Source: Deinococcus sp. HSC-46F16
GTDB taxonomy: Bacteria > Deinococcota > Deinococci > Deinococcales > Deinococcaceae
Length of the DNA stretch: 64,000 nt
Assembly (NCBI RefSeq): GCF_024171495.1
Contig: NZ_JALJZW010000001.1
Location: forward strand, 248,001 to 312,000
Direction: 5' to 3'
Part shown: positions 33,515 to 50,386 of the stretch, one piece after another
Layout of the letters: every line of letters starts with the position of its first letter
Position numbering within the stretch: position 1 is the stretch's first letter
Made by a program: the position numbers and the translations under genes
The notes under the pieces: generated by a model
Seen by the model: the letters and a program-made list of their open reading frames with translations, nothing else
Database searches by the model: none
What the model was told of the DNA's origin: nothing

Positions 33515-35130
33515 ACCGTCACGAGCGGCTCCTCGCGCACCCCGCCCCCTCCCACCTCCCACACCCGCGTCGCCACCCGGCCCACCAGCGCCCGGTCGTG
33601 GCTGGCGAGCAGCACTGTGCCCGGAAAGGCGAGCAGCAGGGCCTCCAGCGCCTCGATCGCCCGCACGTCGAGGTGGTTGGTGGGTTCGTCCAGCACCAGC
33701 ACCTGCGCCCGCGTCACGTTCAGCCGGGCGAGGCTGAGCCGGGTGCGCTGCCCGCCGGACAGCCCCGCGACCGGAAAGGACGGGCCACCGGGCAGGCCCA
33801 CTTGTGCCGCGACCGCGTGAAGCTGGTGGGCAGTCAGGGCCGAGTTTGCCGCGAGGAGCGCGTCCCCGACGGTCTCCAGGCCCGAAAGTTCCTCCCCATG
33901 TTGCCCCGCCGCGTAGAGGCTCAGCCCCTGGCCCCACCGCACCTCGCCCGCGTGGGGAAGCTGCCCCAGCAGCGCGGCGAGCAGGGTGCTCTTCCCGCCC
34001 CCGTTCGGCCCGGTCAGCGCGATGCGGTCGCCCCGGCGCACGTCCAGCCGCACGCCCGAGAGGACTGGCTGCCCGTCTCGGCAGACGGACAGATCACGGA
34101 CGGTGAGCACCTCGGCGGGGCCGGGGGGCGCGTCGGGGAGGTCGAGGCGCAGGGTGCGGCGGTCCTCGAAAGGCTTCGGGGCGGCGGCCTCGTCCAGCCG
34201 GTCGATCTGGCGCTGCATGGCCTGCGCCCGCGCCGAGAAAAGTTTTTGCGCCCGGCCCGCCTTGTGGCTGCTCAGGAACTTGTCGTTGTCCCGCGCCCGG
34301 CGGCGGTTTTCCTCCACCGCGCCCTTGCTGGCCTGCCGTCGCCGCTCTTCGTCGAGGGCGGCCCGCTTGCGGCGGTAGGCCTCGTGGTCGCGCTGCTGGG
34401 CTTCGCGCAGGGCCGCTTTCAGGGCCATCGCTTCTGTGTACGGGGCGGGGTAGACCGTCAGCCGCCCCCGCTCCAGCTCCGCCGTGCGGTGGGTGACTGC
34501 GTCCAGAAAGGCCCGGTCATGGCTGGCGAGCACGAACGCCGCGGGGGAGGCCCGAATCCAGCCTTCCAGCCATGCGGCTCCCTGGGCATCGAGGTGGTTG
34601 GTCGGTTCGTCGAGGAGGTAGAGGTCGGCGGGCGAGAGCAGCAGCCGCGCGAGCAGCACGCGCCGGGTCTGGCCGCCGGACAGCTCCGCCGCGTTCGCCC
34701 CGGCGTCCAGCCCCAACCCGCCCAGCACGGCCGCCCCCTGCGCCTCGAATCCGTAGCCCCCGGCCACCCGGAACGCCTCTTCGGCTTCCGCAAAGGCGTG
34801 GAAGGCGGCGTCGGTGCCCTCGCCCAGCCCGGCCGAGGCGGCCTCGAAGGTGCGCCGGGCCGCCCGCAAGTTCTCCGGTGTCACGGCGTCCAGCACGGTT
34901 TCCGTCCCCATCTCCGCGTGCTGGGACAGCAGGACGGCGCGGCCCGTCCGCGTCGCTGTGCCCTCGTCCGGGCGGTCGAGGCCCGCCAACACCCGCAGCA
35001 GCGTGCTCTTGCCGCTGCCATTCTCTCCGACCAGGGCCAGCCGCTCTCCGGGCTGCACCTCCAGGTTCACGTCCTGCACCACCACGCGGTCGCCAAAGCT
35101 GCGGGCGACCCCTTTCAATTGTCCCAGCAC
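33511..35130 (-). CDS. ABC-F family ATPase (ribosome-associated)
   Basis: A 539-residue soluble protein with two ABC domains and no membrane segment. First Walker A GENGSGKST (about residues 36-44) with signature LSGGQTRR; second Walker A GPNGGGKST with LSGGQRTR. DEPTNHLD occurs twice as Walker B. The linker (about residues 230-300) is long, basic and helical (RRKRAALDEERRRQASK), the P-site tRNA interaction motif in this family. Members either rescue ribosomes from antibiotics or act as translation factors such as EttA/Uup; which one applies here is unknown. The GTG start has AGGGGAA upstream, and the 207-base gap before it could hold an attenuator. It ends in a 4-base overlap with the HNH gene. 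Confidence 0.92.
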   Translation of the reverse strand: MLGQLKGVARSFGDRVVVQDVNLEVQPGERLALVGENGSGKSTLLRVLAGLDRPDEGTATRTGRAVLLSQHAEMGTETVLDAVTPENLRAARRTFEAASAGLGEGTDAAFHAFAEAEEAFRVAGGYGFEAQGAAVLGGLGLDAGANAAELSGGQTRRVLLARLLLSPADLYLLDEPTNHLDAQGAAWLEGWIRASPAAFVLASHDRAFLDAVTHRTAELERGRLTVYPAPYTEAMALKAALREAQQRDHEAYRRKRAALDEERRRQASKGAVEENRRRARDNDKFLSSHKAGRAQKLFSARAQAMQRQIDRLDEAAAPKPFEDRRTLRLDLPDAPPGPAEVLTVRDLSVCRDGQPVLSGVRLDVRRGDRIALTGPNGGGKSTLLAALLGQLPHAGEVRWGQGLSLYAAGQHGEELSGLETVGDALLAANSALTAHQLHAVAAQVGLPGGPSFPVAGLSGGQRTRLSLARLNVTRAQVLVLDEPTNHLDVRAIEALEALLLAFPGTVLLASHDRALVGRVATRVWEVGGGGVREEPLVTV

Positions 35131-35337
35131 TGTGTTCCCCCTGCGGGCGAGCTGTCCCGGCCACGGCGGGCGGGGACGAGGCTTCAGGTCGCGGTTACAG
35201 GGGGAAGTGACGCAAGGTGGGAGGCTCCGTGGAATGGGGGAGGGCCGAACGCCGGGGAACCCGGACCGTTGCCCCGACCCTACCGCACGGTGGCAGCGAC
35301 TAAGCCACTATACGGAGGGGGCCATCATGCGGAGAAG

Positions 35338-36147
<810 letters not shown>

Positions 36148-36190
36148 CAGGCTGCCCCTGTCCGGGAGGGTCGGCGCGGCGCAGTTCCCA

Positions 36191-36913
36191 TCATGCCTCC
36201 GCGTGCGTGTGCCCGAGGTGGCTCACGCTGAAGGTCGCTTCGATGTTCTGCGGGGTATACACCTCGTCCGGGGTGCCGTCCGCGATGACCCGGCGGTTGA
36301 CGAGCACGAGGTGGTCGCACCAGCGCCGCGCCTGATCGAGGTCGTGGGTGACCATCACGACCGCGCGGCCCCGGTCGGCCTGGTGGCGCAGCAGGGCCAT
36401 CAACCCCTCCTGGGTGGCGGGGTCCACCCCGGTGAGCGGTTCGTCGAGTAGCAGCAGGTGGCCTTCCCGCGCCAGCATCCGCGCGAGCAGCACCCGCTGG
36501 CGCTGCCCGCCCGACAAAGCCCCGATGTGGCGGTGCCGCAGGTCGTAGACGCCCGTTTCCTCCAGCGCCGCCGCCACCTTCTGGCGGTCCTTGCCCCCCG
36601 GCCAGCGCAGCCAGCCCAGCCGTCCGGTGCGGCCCATCATCGCCACGTCCCAGACCGTGACGGGGAAGGCCCAGTCCAGCGTCTGCTGCTGCGGCACGTA
36701 GGACACGCAATTGCGCGGCGTGTGGCCGGGGTCGAAGCGCACGCTGCCCTGGGGGTCGGGAAGCAGCCCCGCCAGTACCTTCAGCAGCGTGCTTTTGCCC
36801 GCCCCGTTCGGCCCGATCACGGCGCTGAATTGCCCCGCCTCGAAGCGTACGGAGGCCCCCTCCAGCGCCGTGTGGGTGCCGTAGCGCACGGTCAGGTTCT
36901 CCACGCCAAGCAT
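36191..36913 (-). CDS. Metal ABC transporter ATPase (ZnuC/MntA type)
   Basis: A 240-residue ATP-binding subunit. Walker [12 protein letters not shown] (about residues 34-44), Q-loop in [17 protein letters not shown] (typical of Zn/Mn transporters), signature LSGGQRQR, Walker [13 protein letters not shown] and the H-loop His in VTHDLDQA. It has its own TATGCT -10 box 6 bases before the ATG. A strong hairpin separates it from the binding-protein gene upstream, so it may be transcribed separately from it. The C-terminal HLGHTHAEA is His-rich. Confidence 0.95.
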   Translation of the reverse strand: MLGVENLTVRYGTHTALEGASVRFEAGQFSAVIGPNGAGKSTLLKVLAGLLPDPQGSVRFDPGHTPRNCVSYVPQQQTLDWAFPVTVWDVAMMGRTGRLGWLRWPGGKDRQKVAAALEETGVYDLRHRHIGALSGGQRQRVLLARMLAREGHLLLLDEPLTGVDPATQEGLMALLRHQADRGRAVVMVTHDLDQARRWCDHLVLVNRRVIADGTPDEVYTPQNIEATFSVSHLGHTHAEA

Positions 36914-36919
36914 CCGCCG

Positions 36920-36925
36920 AGCATA
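36920..36925 (-). promoter_or_regulatory. -10 element of the metal ATPase gene (leaderless)
   Basis: TATGCT on the minus strand, 6 bases before the ATG at 36913. Confidence 0.45.
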
Positions 36926-36971
36926 GCGCCTGGAACATTGCTATTGCGAGGGCGGAATCAAGAGACCCAGA

Positions 36972-37011
36972 GGTCGAGGGGTCGAAACGGGTCGAGCCCC
37001 ACCCCTCGACC
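36972..37011 (-). terminator. Hairpin between binding-protein and ATPase genes
   Basis: GGTCGAGGGGT (36972-36982) pairs perfectly over 11 bp with ACCCCTCGACC (37001-37011). The GGGGTCGA unit recurs at 37022-37029, so alternative pairings exist. There is no U-run; it may be a processing or attenuation element. Confidence 0.5.
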
Positions 37012-37028
37012 CCCCGACTCCTCGACCC

Positions 37029-37943
37029 CTAGACTCCCTTCAGCGCCCGCACCATCACATCCACGTTGTGCCGGAAGGCCTTCAGAAACGTGTCGCCCGC
37101 GCTGCCCTTCCGCCCCAGCGTGTCGGTGTAGAGGGGCGGGGCCACCTTCGCCCCCGTCTCGCGGGCCAGGGTCGCGGCCAGGCGGGTGTTCAGCGCGGCC
37201 TCGGTGAAGATCACGCGGGCGCCGCTCTTCTTCACCGACGACACCAGCGCGGCGAGTTCGCGGGCGCTCGGTTCGCGCTCGGTGCCGCCGCCGGGCAGGA
37301 CCGTGCCCACCACGGTCAGCCCATAGCGCCGGGCGAGGTAGCCCAGGCTGTCGTGGTTGGTCACGGCGCGGCAGCGGGCGGCGGGGACGGTGGCGAACTG
37401 CCTTTTCGCGTAGGCGTCGAGGGTTTGCAGTTGCTTCAGGTAGGCCGCCGCATTCTTCGTGTAGGTCGCCTTGCCCGCCGGGTCCAGCCGGGTCAGCGAC
37501 GCTTGCACGTTCCGCACGTACCCGGCGGCGAGGCCCGCGTCCCACCAGGCATGGGGGTCCAGGGGGCCGTGGTCGTCGTGCCCGTGGTCCTCCCCCGCCG
37601 CATGCCCCATCTCACGCAGCTTCAGCCCGCGCGTCAATTCGGTCACGGGCACCTTCGGGGCCGCCGCCTTCAGCTTAGGGAGCCAAGGTTCCAGTCCCGC
37701 CCCGTTGATGAACAGGGTACGGCTGCCCGCCAGCCGCCGGATCGCCGCCGTGTTCGGCTGAAAACTGTGCGTGTCGCTCCCGGCTGGAACGATCACGTTC
37801 ACGCTGACCCGCGAGCCCCCTACCGCCTTCACGAAGTCGCCCACGATGCTGGTCGTCGCGCTGACGGAGAGGGAGGCGGCTTGGGCAGAGGTGGCGACCG
37901 AAAGGAGGAGGGTGGACAGTAGCAGGCAGGGGGCGAAACGCAT
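37029..37943 (-). CDS. Zn/Mn ABC transporter substrate-binding protein (ZnuA/TroA type)
   Basis: A 304-residue exported protein with a cleavable signal peptide (residues 1-22, ending SAQAA; no lipobox Cys). Cluster A-I ligands visible: His in DTHSFQP, His in DPHAWWD, His in [15 protein letters not shown] and Asp in PLYTDTLG. A His-His-His-Asp set resembles TroA/ZnuA (zinc or manganese) rather than the Glu-containing manganese proteins. A His/Asp-rich loop ([13 protein letters not shown]) precedes the second ligand, as in zinc-scavenging ZnuA. The ATG at 37943 lacks a Shine-Dalgarno; the AT-rich upstream sequence holds TGATTTATCTTTATCA, an imperfect dyad that could bind a Zur, MntR or Fur-type repressor. 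Confidence 0.92.
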   Translation of the reverse strand: MRFAPCLLLSTLLLSVATSAQAASLSVSATTSIVGDFVKAVGGSRVSVNVIVPAGSDTHSFQPNTAAIRRLAGSRTLFINGAGLEPWLPKLKAAAPKVPVTELTRGLKLREMGHAAGEDHGHDDHGPLDPHAWWDAGLAAGYVRNVQASLTRLDPAGKATYTKNAAAYLKQLQTLDAYAKRQFATVPAARCRAVTNHDSLGYLARRYGLTVVGTVLPGGGTEREPSARELAALVSSVKKSGARVIFTEAALNTRLAATLARETGAKVAPPLYTDTLGRKGSAGDTFLKAFRHNVDVMVRALKGV

Positions 37944-37947
37944 AATG

Positions 37948-37963
37948 ATTTATCTTTATCAAA
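37948..37963. promoter_or_regulatory. AT-rich imperfect dyad before the metal transporter
   Basis: TGATTTATCTTTATCA lies just upstream of the binding-protein ATG in an otherwise GC-rich genome. It is a candidate metalloregulator operator; the dyad is imperfect (10 of 16 positions symmetrical). Confidence 0.3.
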
Positions 37964-38020
37964 AAGATGGATGGGCCGGATGAGGAGGGTCACCTCTCGC
38001 ACCGCTTCCACCCGGCCCCG

Positions 38021-38026
38021 TACACT
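38021..38026 (+). promoter_or_regulatory. -10 element of treS (leaderless)
   Basis: TACACT lies 7 bases before the ATG at 38034. Confidence 0.5.
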
Positions 38027-38033
38027 GCCGGGC

Positions 38034-39710
<1,677 letters not shown>

Positions 39711-39734
39711 GCCGCAAACCCCCATCAAAGAAAG

Positions 39735-39761
39735 AGGCCCCAGCATCTGCCGGGGCCTTTT
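39735..39761. terminator. Terminator between treS and the BI-1 gene
   Basis: AGGCCCC (39735-39741) pairs with GGGGCCT (39752-39758), followed by a short T-run to 39760. It is preceded by AAAGAAAG, so it can also act for the convergent gene. Confidence 0.7.
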
Positions 39762-39774
39762 CTGTGCCGGAAGC

Positions 39775-40461
39775 TCAGTCGTCGCTGCCACCCGCGAACC
39801 CGAACAGGCGCAGGAGGAACAGGAACATATTGACGAAATCCAGGTACAGGGCCAGCGCCCCGTTGATCGCCGCCCGCTCGGCCATCTCACCCGTCACGCC
39901 GCTCAGCGCGAGGTTGCGCAGCATCTGGGTGTCGTAGACGGTCAGGCCCGCGAACAGCAGCACGCCGATCACGCTCAGACCCAGGGTCAGGGCGCTGCTC
40001 GCTACGAACATGTTGACGATCATGGCGATGAACAGGCCAATCACCGCGAACATGAAAAAGCGCCCCATCCCGCTGAGGTCCTTCTTGATCACGAAGCCCG
40101 CCACGCTCATCGCCCCAAAGGTGCCCGCCGTGGTCAGGAAGGCCGCCGTCACCGCCGAGGGGTCGTAGGCGATCAGCAGCGAGCTGAAGGTCAGGCCCGT
40201 CAATGCGGCGTAGGCGATGAAGAGCATCCCCGCGACCGCGCTGTTCATGCGGTGCGCCAGCCCGCTCAGCGCGAACACGATCACGAGTTGCGCGATGATC
40301 AGGCCCCAGCGCCAGCCGAAGACCTGCGCGGCGAGCACCTCGTTCTGGGCCGTCAGGTAGGCAACGCCCGCCGTGAGGGCCAGGCCCGCCGCCATCCACG
40401 AGTACGTCCGCGCCATGAAGGTGCGAACCAGATTTTCCGTCCGGGTTGCGGTCAGTTGCAT
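39775..40461 (-). CDS. Bax inhibitor-1 / YccA family membrane protein
   Basis: A 228-residue protein with seven predicted membrane helices covering most of its length after residue 18. Family segments: [63 protein letters not shown] and the C-terminal [22 protein letters not shown]. The Asp in VYDTQ and in LYLDFVN correspond to the di-aspartyl pH sensor described for bacterial BI-1 calcium leak channels. The start MQLTATR at 40461 was chosen because a TATCCT box lies 7 bases before it. It is probably in the inner membrane; physiological role unclear. Confidence 0.95.
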   Translation of the reverse strand: MQLTATRTENLVRTFMARTYSWMAAGLALTAGVAYLTAQNEVLAAQVFGWRWGLIIAQLVIVFALSGLAHRMNSAVAGMLFIAYAALTGLTFSSLLIAYDPSAVTAAFLTTAGTFGAMSVAGFVIKKDLSGMGRFFMFAVIGLFIAMIVNMFVASSALTLGLSVIGVLLFAGLTVYDTQMLRNLALSGVTGEMAERAAINGALALYLDFVNMFLFLLRLFGFAGGSDD

Positions 40462-40468
40462 ACAAGGC

Positions 40469-40474
40469 AGGATA
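40469..40474 (-). promoter_or_regulatory. -10 element of the BI-1 gene (leaderless)
   Basis: TATCCT on the minus strand, 7 bases before the ATG at 40461. Confidence 0.5.
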
Positions 40475-40579
40475 CGGGGCGCGGGGTGAAAAGGTTCCGG
40501 CACATCTGGAGCCTGTCGCTTCTCGTCGGGGGGTACGCTGAAGGCCCCGCCCTCAGCCTTCCTGCCCCCGGAGGTCCCC

Positions 40580-40936
40580 ATGAGACACCTGTCTGCCGCG
40601 TTCCTCTGCCTCAGTCTGATCGGCCCGGCGGCGCTGGCCGGGGCCGCGAACGGCCCAGCCGTGAGGTGGGGCAGCTACAGTTCGCTGCTCTCGGTCGAAA
40701 AGAACCGGGGCGGCACCCACTCCTTCACCGCCTCGTGGGTCAGTGGGACACTGACCGTCCGGCGGACGGTGGGCTACAGCCTCCGTTTTCGGGGAGGAAG
40801 CGTGCGGGTCGGGTCGCGTGCCCTGAAACCGGGGTGCGTCAGCGGGAAGCTCACGCAGGGGACGGTGGTCACCTTCCGGGGCGCGACCCGCGTGGATTTG
40901 CAGGTGCCCTCGCACGGATGTCCACCGTCTCCCTAA
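40580..40936 (+). CDS. Small secreted protein of unknown function
   Basis: A 118-residue protein with a Sec signal peptide (residues 1-20, cleavage after PAALAGA). The mature 95 residues are beta-rich ([35 protein letters not shown]) with two Cys (KPGCVSG and SHGCPPS) that may pair. No known domain is recognised. GGAGG lies seven bases before the ATG, so this gene has a conventional ribosome site. It is convergent with treY, leaving only four bases between the stops. Confidence 0.72.
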   Translation: MRHLSAAFLCLSLIGPAALAGAANGPAVRWGSYSSLLSVEKNRGGTHSFTASWVSGTLTVRRTVGYSLRFRGGSVRVGSRALKPGCVSGKLTQGTVVTFRGATRVDLQVPSHGCPPSP

Positions 40937-40940
40937 GCGA

Positions 40941-45583
<4,643 letters not shown>

Positions 45584-45731
45584 GGGACTCCTTTCGGGCC
45601 ACCTTCGCGGGGGGAAGGCGGCGAACGCGTCAGGCTAGGAGGCGGGACCCGCCCGGCGATGAGAGCAAGGTAAAGCTCCGGTGACGCACCCTGACAGGTC
45701 CATGCCTACAGAGTGAAGCGGCCCTTAAGGA

Positions 45732-45766
45732 GGCCGGAGGTCCAGGTGGTCCCTGAACCTCCGGCC
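45732..45766 (-). terminator. Hairpin downstream of glgX
   Basis: A perfect 10-bp stem (GGCCGGAGGT at 45732-45741 with ACCTCCGGCC at 45757-45766) and inner complementarity. The minus-strand tail has only TCCTTAA, so it is a weak but likely terminator. Confidence 0.6.
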
Positions 45767-45779
45767 AGTCTTGCTGCTT

Positions 45780-47915
<2,136 letters not shown>

Positions 47916-48030
47916 GGGTACTGGGGTCCTCCACGGGCCGGAACAGGCCCGGTGCAGTGCGGGAAAGTCGGGGGCGGCGGCCCCGCGCTGGCCCGGTCAG
48001 GCCCGCTGCCGCGAAGTCGCCGCCTACAGT

Positions 48031-48044
48031 TGGAAACGTTACCA
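48031..48044. promoter_or_regulatory. cre/LacI-family-like operator upstream of glgX
   Basis: TGGAAACGTTACCA is a 14-bp palindrome with one mismatched pair and a central CG, as in CcpA/MalR/LacI-family sites. It stands in the promoter region of glgX (start 47915), a maltodextrin gene. Confidence 0.5.
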
Positions 48045-48100
48045 GATCGCTCTCACGGCGCTCTGACGCCTGAAGACATTTCGCCAGGGGGCGGTTCAGA

Positions 48101-48817
48101 TCAGAATCCGAGCTGCGCCCGTGGCCGTCCCAGTTGCGCCAGCCGCTCCGGCGTCCACAGCTCGTAGCGGTACATGGGGTATTGCCGCTTGAAGCGCCCC
48201 ACCCGGTCCCAGACCTCGCGCGACTCGAAGGGCACGACCAGAATCAGTCGGATGACCGAGTCTTCCGCGTCGTAGATGTAGAAGTCGAAGTAAAAGGACT
48301 GCTCGCTGCCCCGGTCGGTGAACAGGGGAAAGGGAAAAGCCCGGTAGCGCCACGCCTTGTTCTTCTCGGTCAGGATGTGGGCGGCGACCCGTTTGAGGGC
48401 GCTGTCGGGGAAGGTCAGGCGCTCGCCGTCGCGGTCGCGGAAGGTCGCGCCAGGGTCCGGCGCGTCGAGCTGCACCCGCTTCAGGTCGGGCAGGGGCTTC
48501 TTGCTGCCGCCCGCGCCCTCCCCCCGCGTGACCTTGGGCGGCGCCCCCCGGCCCGGCCCCGACGGGAAGGGCCGCTCGCCGCCACGTCCCTCCCCCCGCT
48601 CCCCCGGCTTGCGGCGGGCGGGATTGGTGTTCGGCAGGGCGCCCCGGCCCTGGGACTGACCCTGGCTGCGGGGACGCTCCCCGGTGGTCTGTGTCTCCTG
48701 CTCCCGGCCCCCCGGCTCGCGGGCAGGACGGCTGGTGTCGCGGGTGATGCCGCCGCGTCCCTGCGCGGCTGTGCGTTTGGGCGGTCGGCCCCTGGAGCCT
48801 TTTCTGGGTCCGGTCAT
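48101..48817 (-). CDS. Basic protein with AT-hook-like disordered N-terminus, unknown function
   Basis: A 238-residue protein. Residues 1 to about 110 are disordered and rich in Arg, Gly, Pro and Lys, starting with an AT-hook-like RGRPPKR. The C-terminal 125 residues are ordered: [71 protein letters not shown] and [11 protein letters not shown]. The pattern of an acidic strand (FYFDFYIYD) followed by a second strand and a Tyr-x-Glu ending vaguely recalls PD-(D/E)xK nuclease-like folds, but the catalytic set is not clear and I do not assign it. TACACT 6 bases before the ATG suggests a leaderless mRNA. Confidence 0.75.
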   Translation of the reverse strand: MTGPRKGSRGRPPKRTAAQGRGGITRDTSRPAREPGGREQETQTTGERPRSQGQSQGRGALPNTNPARRKPGERGEGRGGERPFPSGPGRGAPPKVTRGEGAGGSKKPLPDLKRVQLDAPDPGATFRDRDGERLTFPDSALKRVAAHILTEKNKAWRYRAFPFPLFTDRGSEQSFYFDFYIYDAEDSVIRLILVVPFESREVWDRVGRFKRQYPMYRYELWTPERLAQLGRPRAQLGF

Positions 48818-48823
48818 GGGGGT

Positions 48824-48829
48824 AGTGTA
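48824..48829 (-). promoter_or_regulatory. -10 element of the 48817 gene (leaderless)
   Basis: TACACT on the minus strand, 6 bases before the ATG. Confidence 0.5.
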
Positions 48830-48867
48830 GCGGCCTGCTCCCCGCTGCCAGCGATCAGCACAACAAA

Positions 48868-48890
48868 AGCCCCGGCGTCATGCCGGGGCT
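48868..48890 (-). terminator. Terminator of the orphan binding-protein gene
   Basis: AGCCCCGGC (48868-48876) pairs perfectly with GCCGGGGCT (48882-48890). On the minus strand it is followed by TTTGTTGT. Confidence 0.8.
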
Positions 48891-48918
48891 CTTGCTGGTT
48901 GCTGGAAGATGGTGGCTC

Positions 48919-49902
48919 CTACTTCGCCAGGCCGCGAATCACGCTGAGGTTCACGAACTTGTTCAGGTCGGGCACGTCCCGCGCGAAGCCCGCTTCCTTG
49001 TTGAGCTGCGCGTACTCGGCCAGCGTCTTCAGGTTGATGTCCCAGGTCACCTTGGTCCGCGCCAGCGCCTTGAACAGCTCGGCGGTGTTGGGCCGCTTGC
49101 CGGTAAAGGCCTGAATCTGGTCCGCGATGGCTTTCTGCGCCCCGGCGTTGCTCTTCCCGATGAAATTGATCGCGGCAAGGTGCCCGCGCAGCAGGTCCTT
49201 GACGACTTCGGGGTTCTGCGAGGCGAACTTGGTGTTCACGACGAGGACGGTGGTGGTGTAGTTGCCACCCTCCCAGATCGCCTTCTCGTTGGCGATGAGT
49301 TTGGCCCCCTGCGACTCCATGATCGCGCCCCACGGCTCTTGCACCAGCGCGGCGTCCACCTGCTTGGTCGCGAAGGCGGCGGGCATGTTCGCCGGGTCGA
49401 TGGGCACGATGGTGACGTTGCCGCCCTCGTCGGTGGCCTTGAGGCCGTTCTCGTGCAGCAGGTGCCGCAGGCTGATGTCCTGCGTCGAGCCGCGCGTGGG
49501 CACGGCGACCTTCTTGCCCTTCAGCGCCTTGACGTTGCGGATGCCGCTGTCCTTGCGCCCCACCAGCACCGCGCCCGCGTTCGCCGCCCCCGCGTACACC
49601 TGGATAGGCACCCCGCGCATAAAGGCGTTCATGGCCGGGCCAGGGCCGACATAGGCGGCGTCGATAGCACCCGCCGCGAACGCCTCGTTGATCTGCGAGC
49701 CGTTGGCGAACTCCTTGACGACCAGCTTGACGTTGCCGAGTTCCTTCTGAAAGAGGCCGCGCTGCACACCGACCAGCCCGGCCGCGTGGGTCACGTTGGG
49801 AAATACCCCGAGCCGCAGTTCCTTGGCCTGCTGTGCGCCCGCGCTGCCCAGCAGCACCAGGGCGGTCAGAGAAAGAATCATCCGCTTCACAAAACAAAGC
49901 AT
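48919..49902 (-). CDS. ABC transporter substrate-binding protein, sulfonate/taurine/nitrate type
   Basis: A 327-residue exported protein of the SsuA/TauA (NMT1) fold. Signal peptide [19 protein letters not shown], with cleavage before QQAKELRLG. Family segments: [52 protein letters not shown] and [15 protein letters not shown], the typical DAALVxEP strand of these proteins. The ligand could be a sulfonate, taurine or another small organic anion. No permease or ATPase gene is adjacent, so it works with a transporter encoded elsewhere or is orphaned. The start is uncertain: ATG 49902, GTG 49890 or ATG 49881; the Lys-Arg before the hydrophobic core favours one of the first two. Confidence 0.9.
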   Translation of the reverse strand: MLCFVKRMILSLTALVLLGSAGAQQAKELRLGVFPNVTHAAGLVGVQRGLFQKELGNVKLVVKEFANGSQINEAFAAGAIDAAYVGPGPAMNAFMRGVPIQVYAGAANAGAVLVGRKDSGIRNVKALKGKKVAVPTRGSTQDISLRHLLHENGLKATDEGGNVTIVPIDPANMPAAFATKQVDAALVQEPWGAIMESQGAKLIANEKAIWEGGNYTTTVLVVNTKFASQNPEVVKDLLRGHLAAINFIGKSNAGAQKAIADQIQAFTGKRPNTAELFKALARTKVTWDINLKTLAEYAQLNKEAGFARDVPDLNKFVNLSVIRGLAK

Positions 49903-49917
49903 AGCAGAGAAGTTGAC

Positions 49918-49932
49918 CAGATTTGTAATCTG
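49918..49932. promoter_or_regulatory. Inverted repeat in the divergent promoter region
   Basis: CAGATT-TGT-AATCTG is a perfect 6-bp dyad in the 65-base gap between the orphan binding-protein gene and the MliC-like gene. It is a candidate operator. Confidence 0.4.
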
Positions 49933-49955
49933 TATGGGCAGAGGCCCCCGGCCTG

Positions 49956-49961
49956 TAGGCT
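49956..49961 (+). promoter_or_regulatory. -10 element of the MliC-like gene (leaderless)
   Basis: TAGGCT lies 6 bases before the ATG at 49968. Confidence 0.5.
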
Positions 49962-49967
49962 GGAGCG

Positions 49968-50345
49968 ATGAGGCTGGTCGCGGCTGCCCTGCTGGTCCTC
50001 GCTATAGCCCCGGTTGCCGAAGCGGGGGGCGGCCCTTCCACGCCCGGCTCCTCCCGAACCTTCCACTACACCTGTGGCGGTGGGCAGAAGATCAGCGCCA
50101 CCTACGCCACCTTCGGTCCGGGTGGCCCCACCTCCGTGGTGCTGAACTGGCGCGGGCGTGAATACGGCTTGGCCGAGGCTCTCAGTGCCAGCGGTGCCCG
50201 CTACGCCAGCCGGGCCGGGCCGGAGGGGGCACGCAGCGGCCTGGAGTGGTGGGAGCATCAGGGCGAGGCGACCCTGAGCACTTTTGTCGGGACGAACACG
50301 GGGCGTACGCGGGCGCTGCTGACGGGGTGCCGCACCGGACGGTAA
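49968..50345 (+). CDS. MliC-like (C-type lysozyme inhibitor family) secreted protein
   Basis: A 125-residue protein with a Sec signal peptide (residues 1-19, cleavage after VAEAG; no lipobox). The mature part fits the MliC/PliC domain: [17 protein letters not shown] (strand with the first Cys), [31 protein letters not shown] and [12 protein letters not shown]; a C-terminal Cys (LLTGCRT) would close the disulfide to the first. In this fold the SGxxY loop inserts into the lysozyme active site. Function as a lysozyme inhibitor is inferred from the family. The gene has its own leaderless promoter. Confidence 0.8.
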   Translation: MRLVAAALLVLAIAPVAEAGGGPSTPGSSRTFHYTCGGGQKISATYATFGPGGPTSVVLNWRGREYGLAEALSASGARYASRAGPEGARSGLEWWEHQGEATLSTFVGTNTGRTRALLTGCRTGR

Positions 50346-50374
50346 ATCGGCGGGCGCAGGCTGGGCCGCCGGGA

Positions 50375-50380
50375 TACGCT
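50375..50380 (+). promoter_or_regulatory. -10 element of the 50387 gene (leaderless)
   Basis: TACGCT lies 6 bases before the ATG at 50387. Confidence 0.45.
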
Positions 50381-50386
50381 GCGGCC

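Noticed and set aside
35280..35337. Cobalamin or other known riboswitch in the ABC-F leader
   Set aside because: Isolated short matches exist but no complete aptamer core could be laid out.
40462..40581. Extension of the BI-1 protein to 40581
   Set aside because: The added 40 residues are hydrophilic and unlike the family; the leaderless -10 at 40469-40474 fixes the start at 40461.
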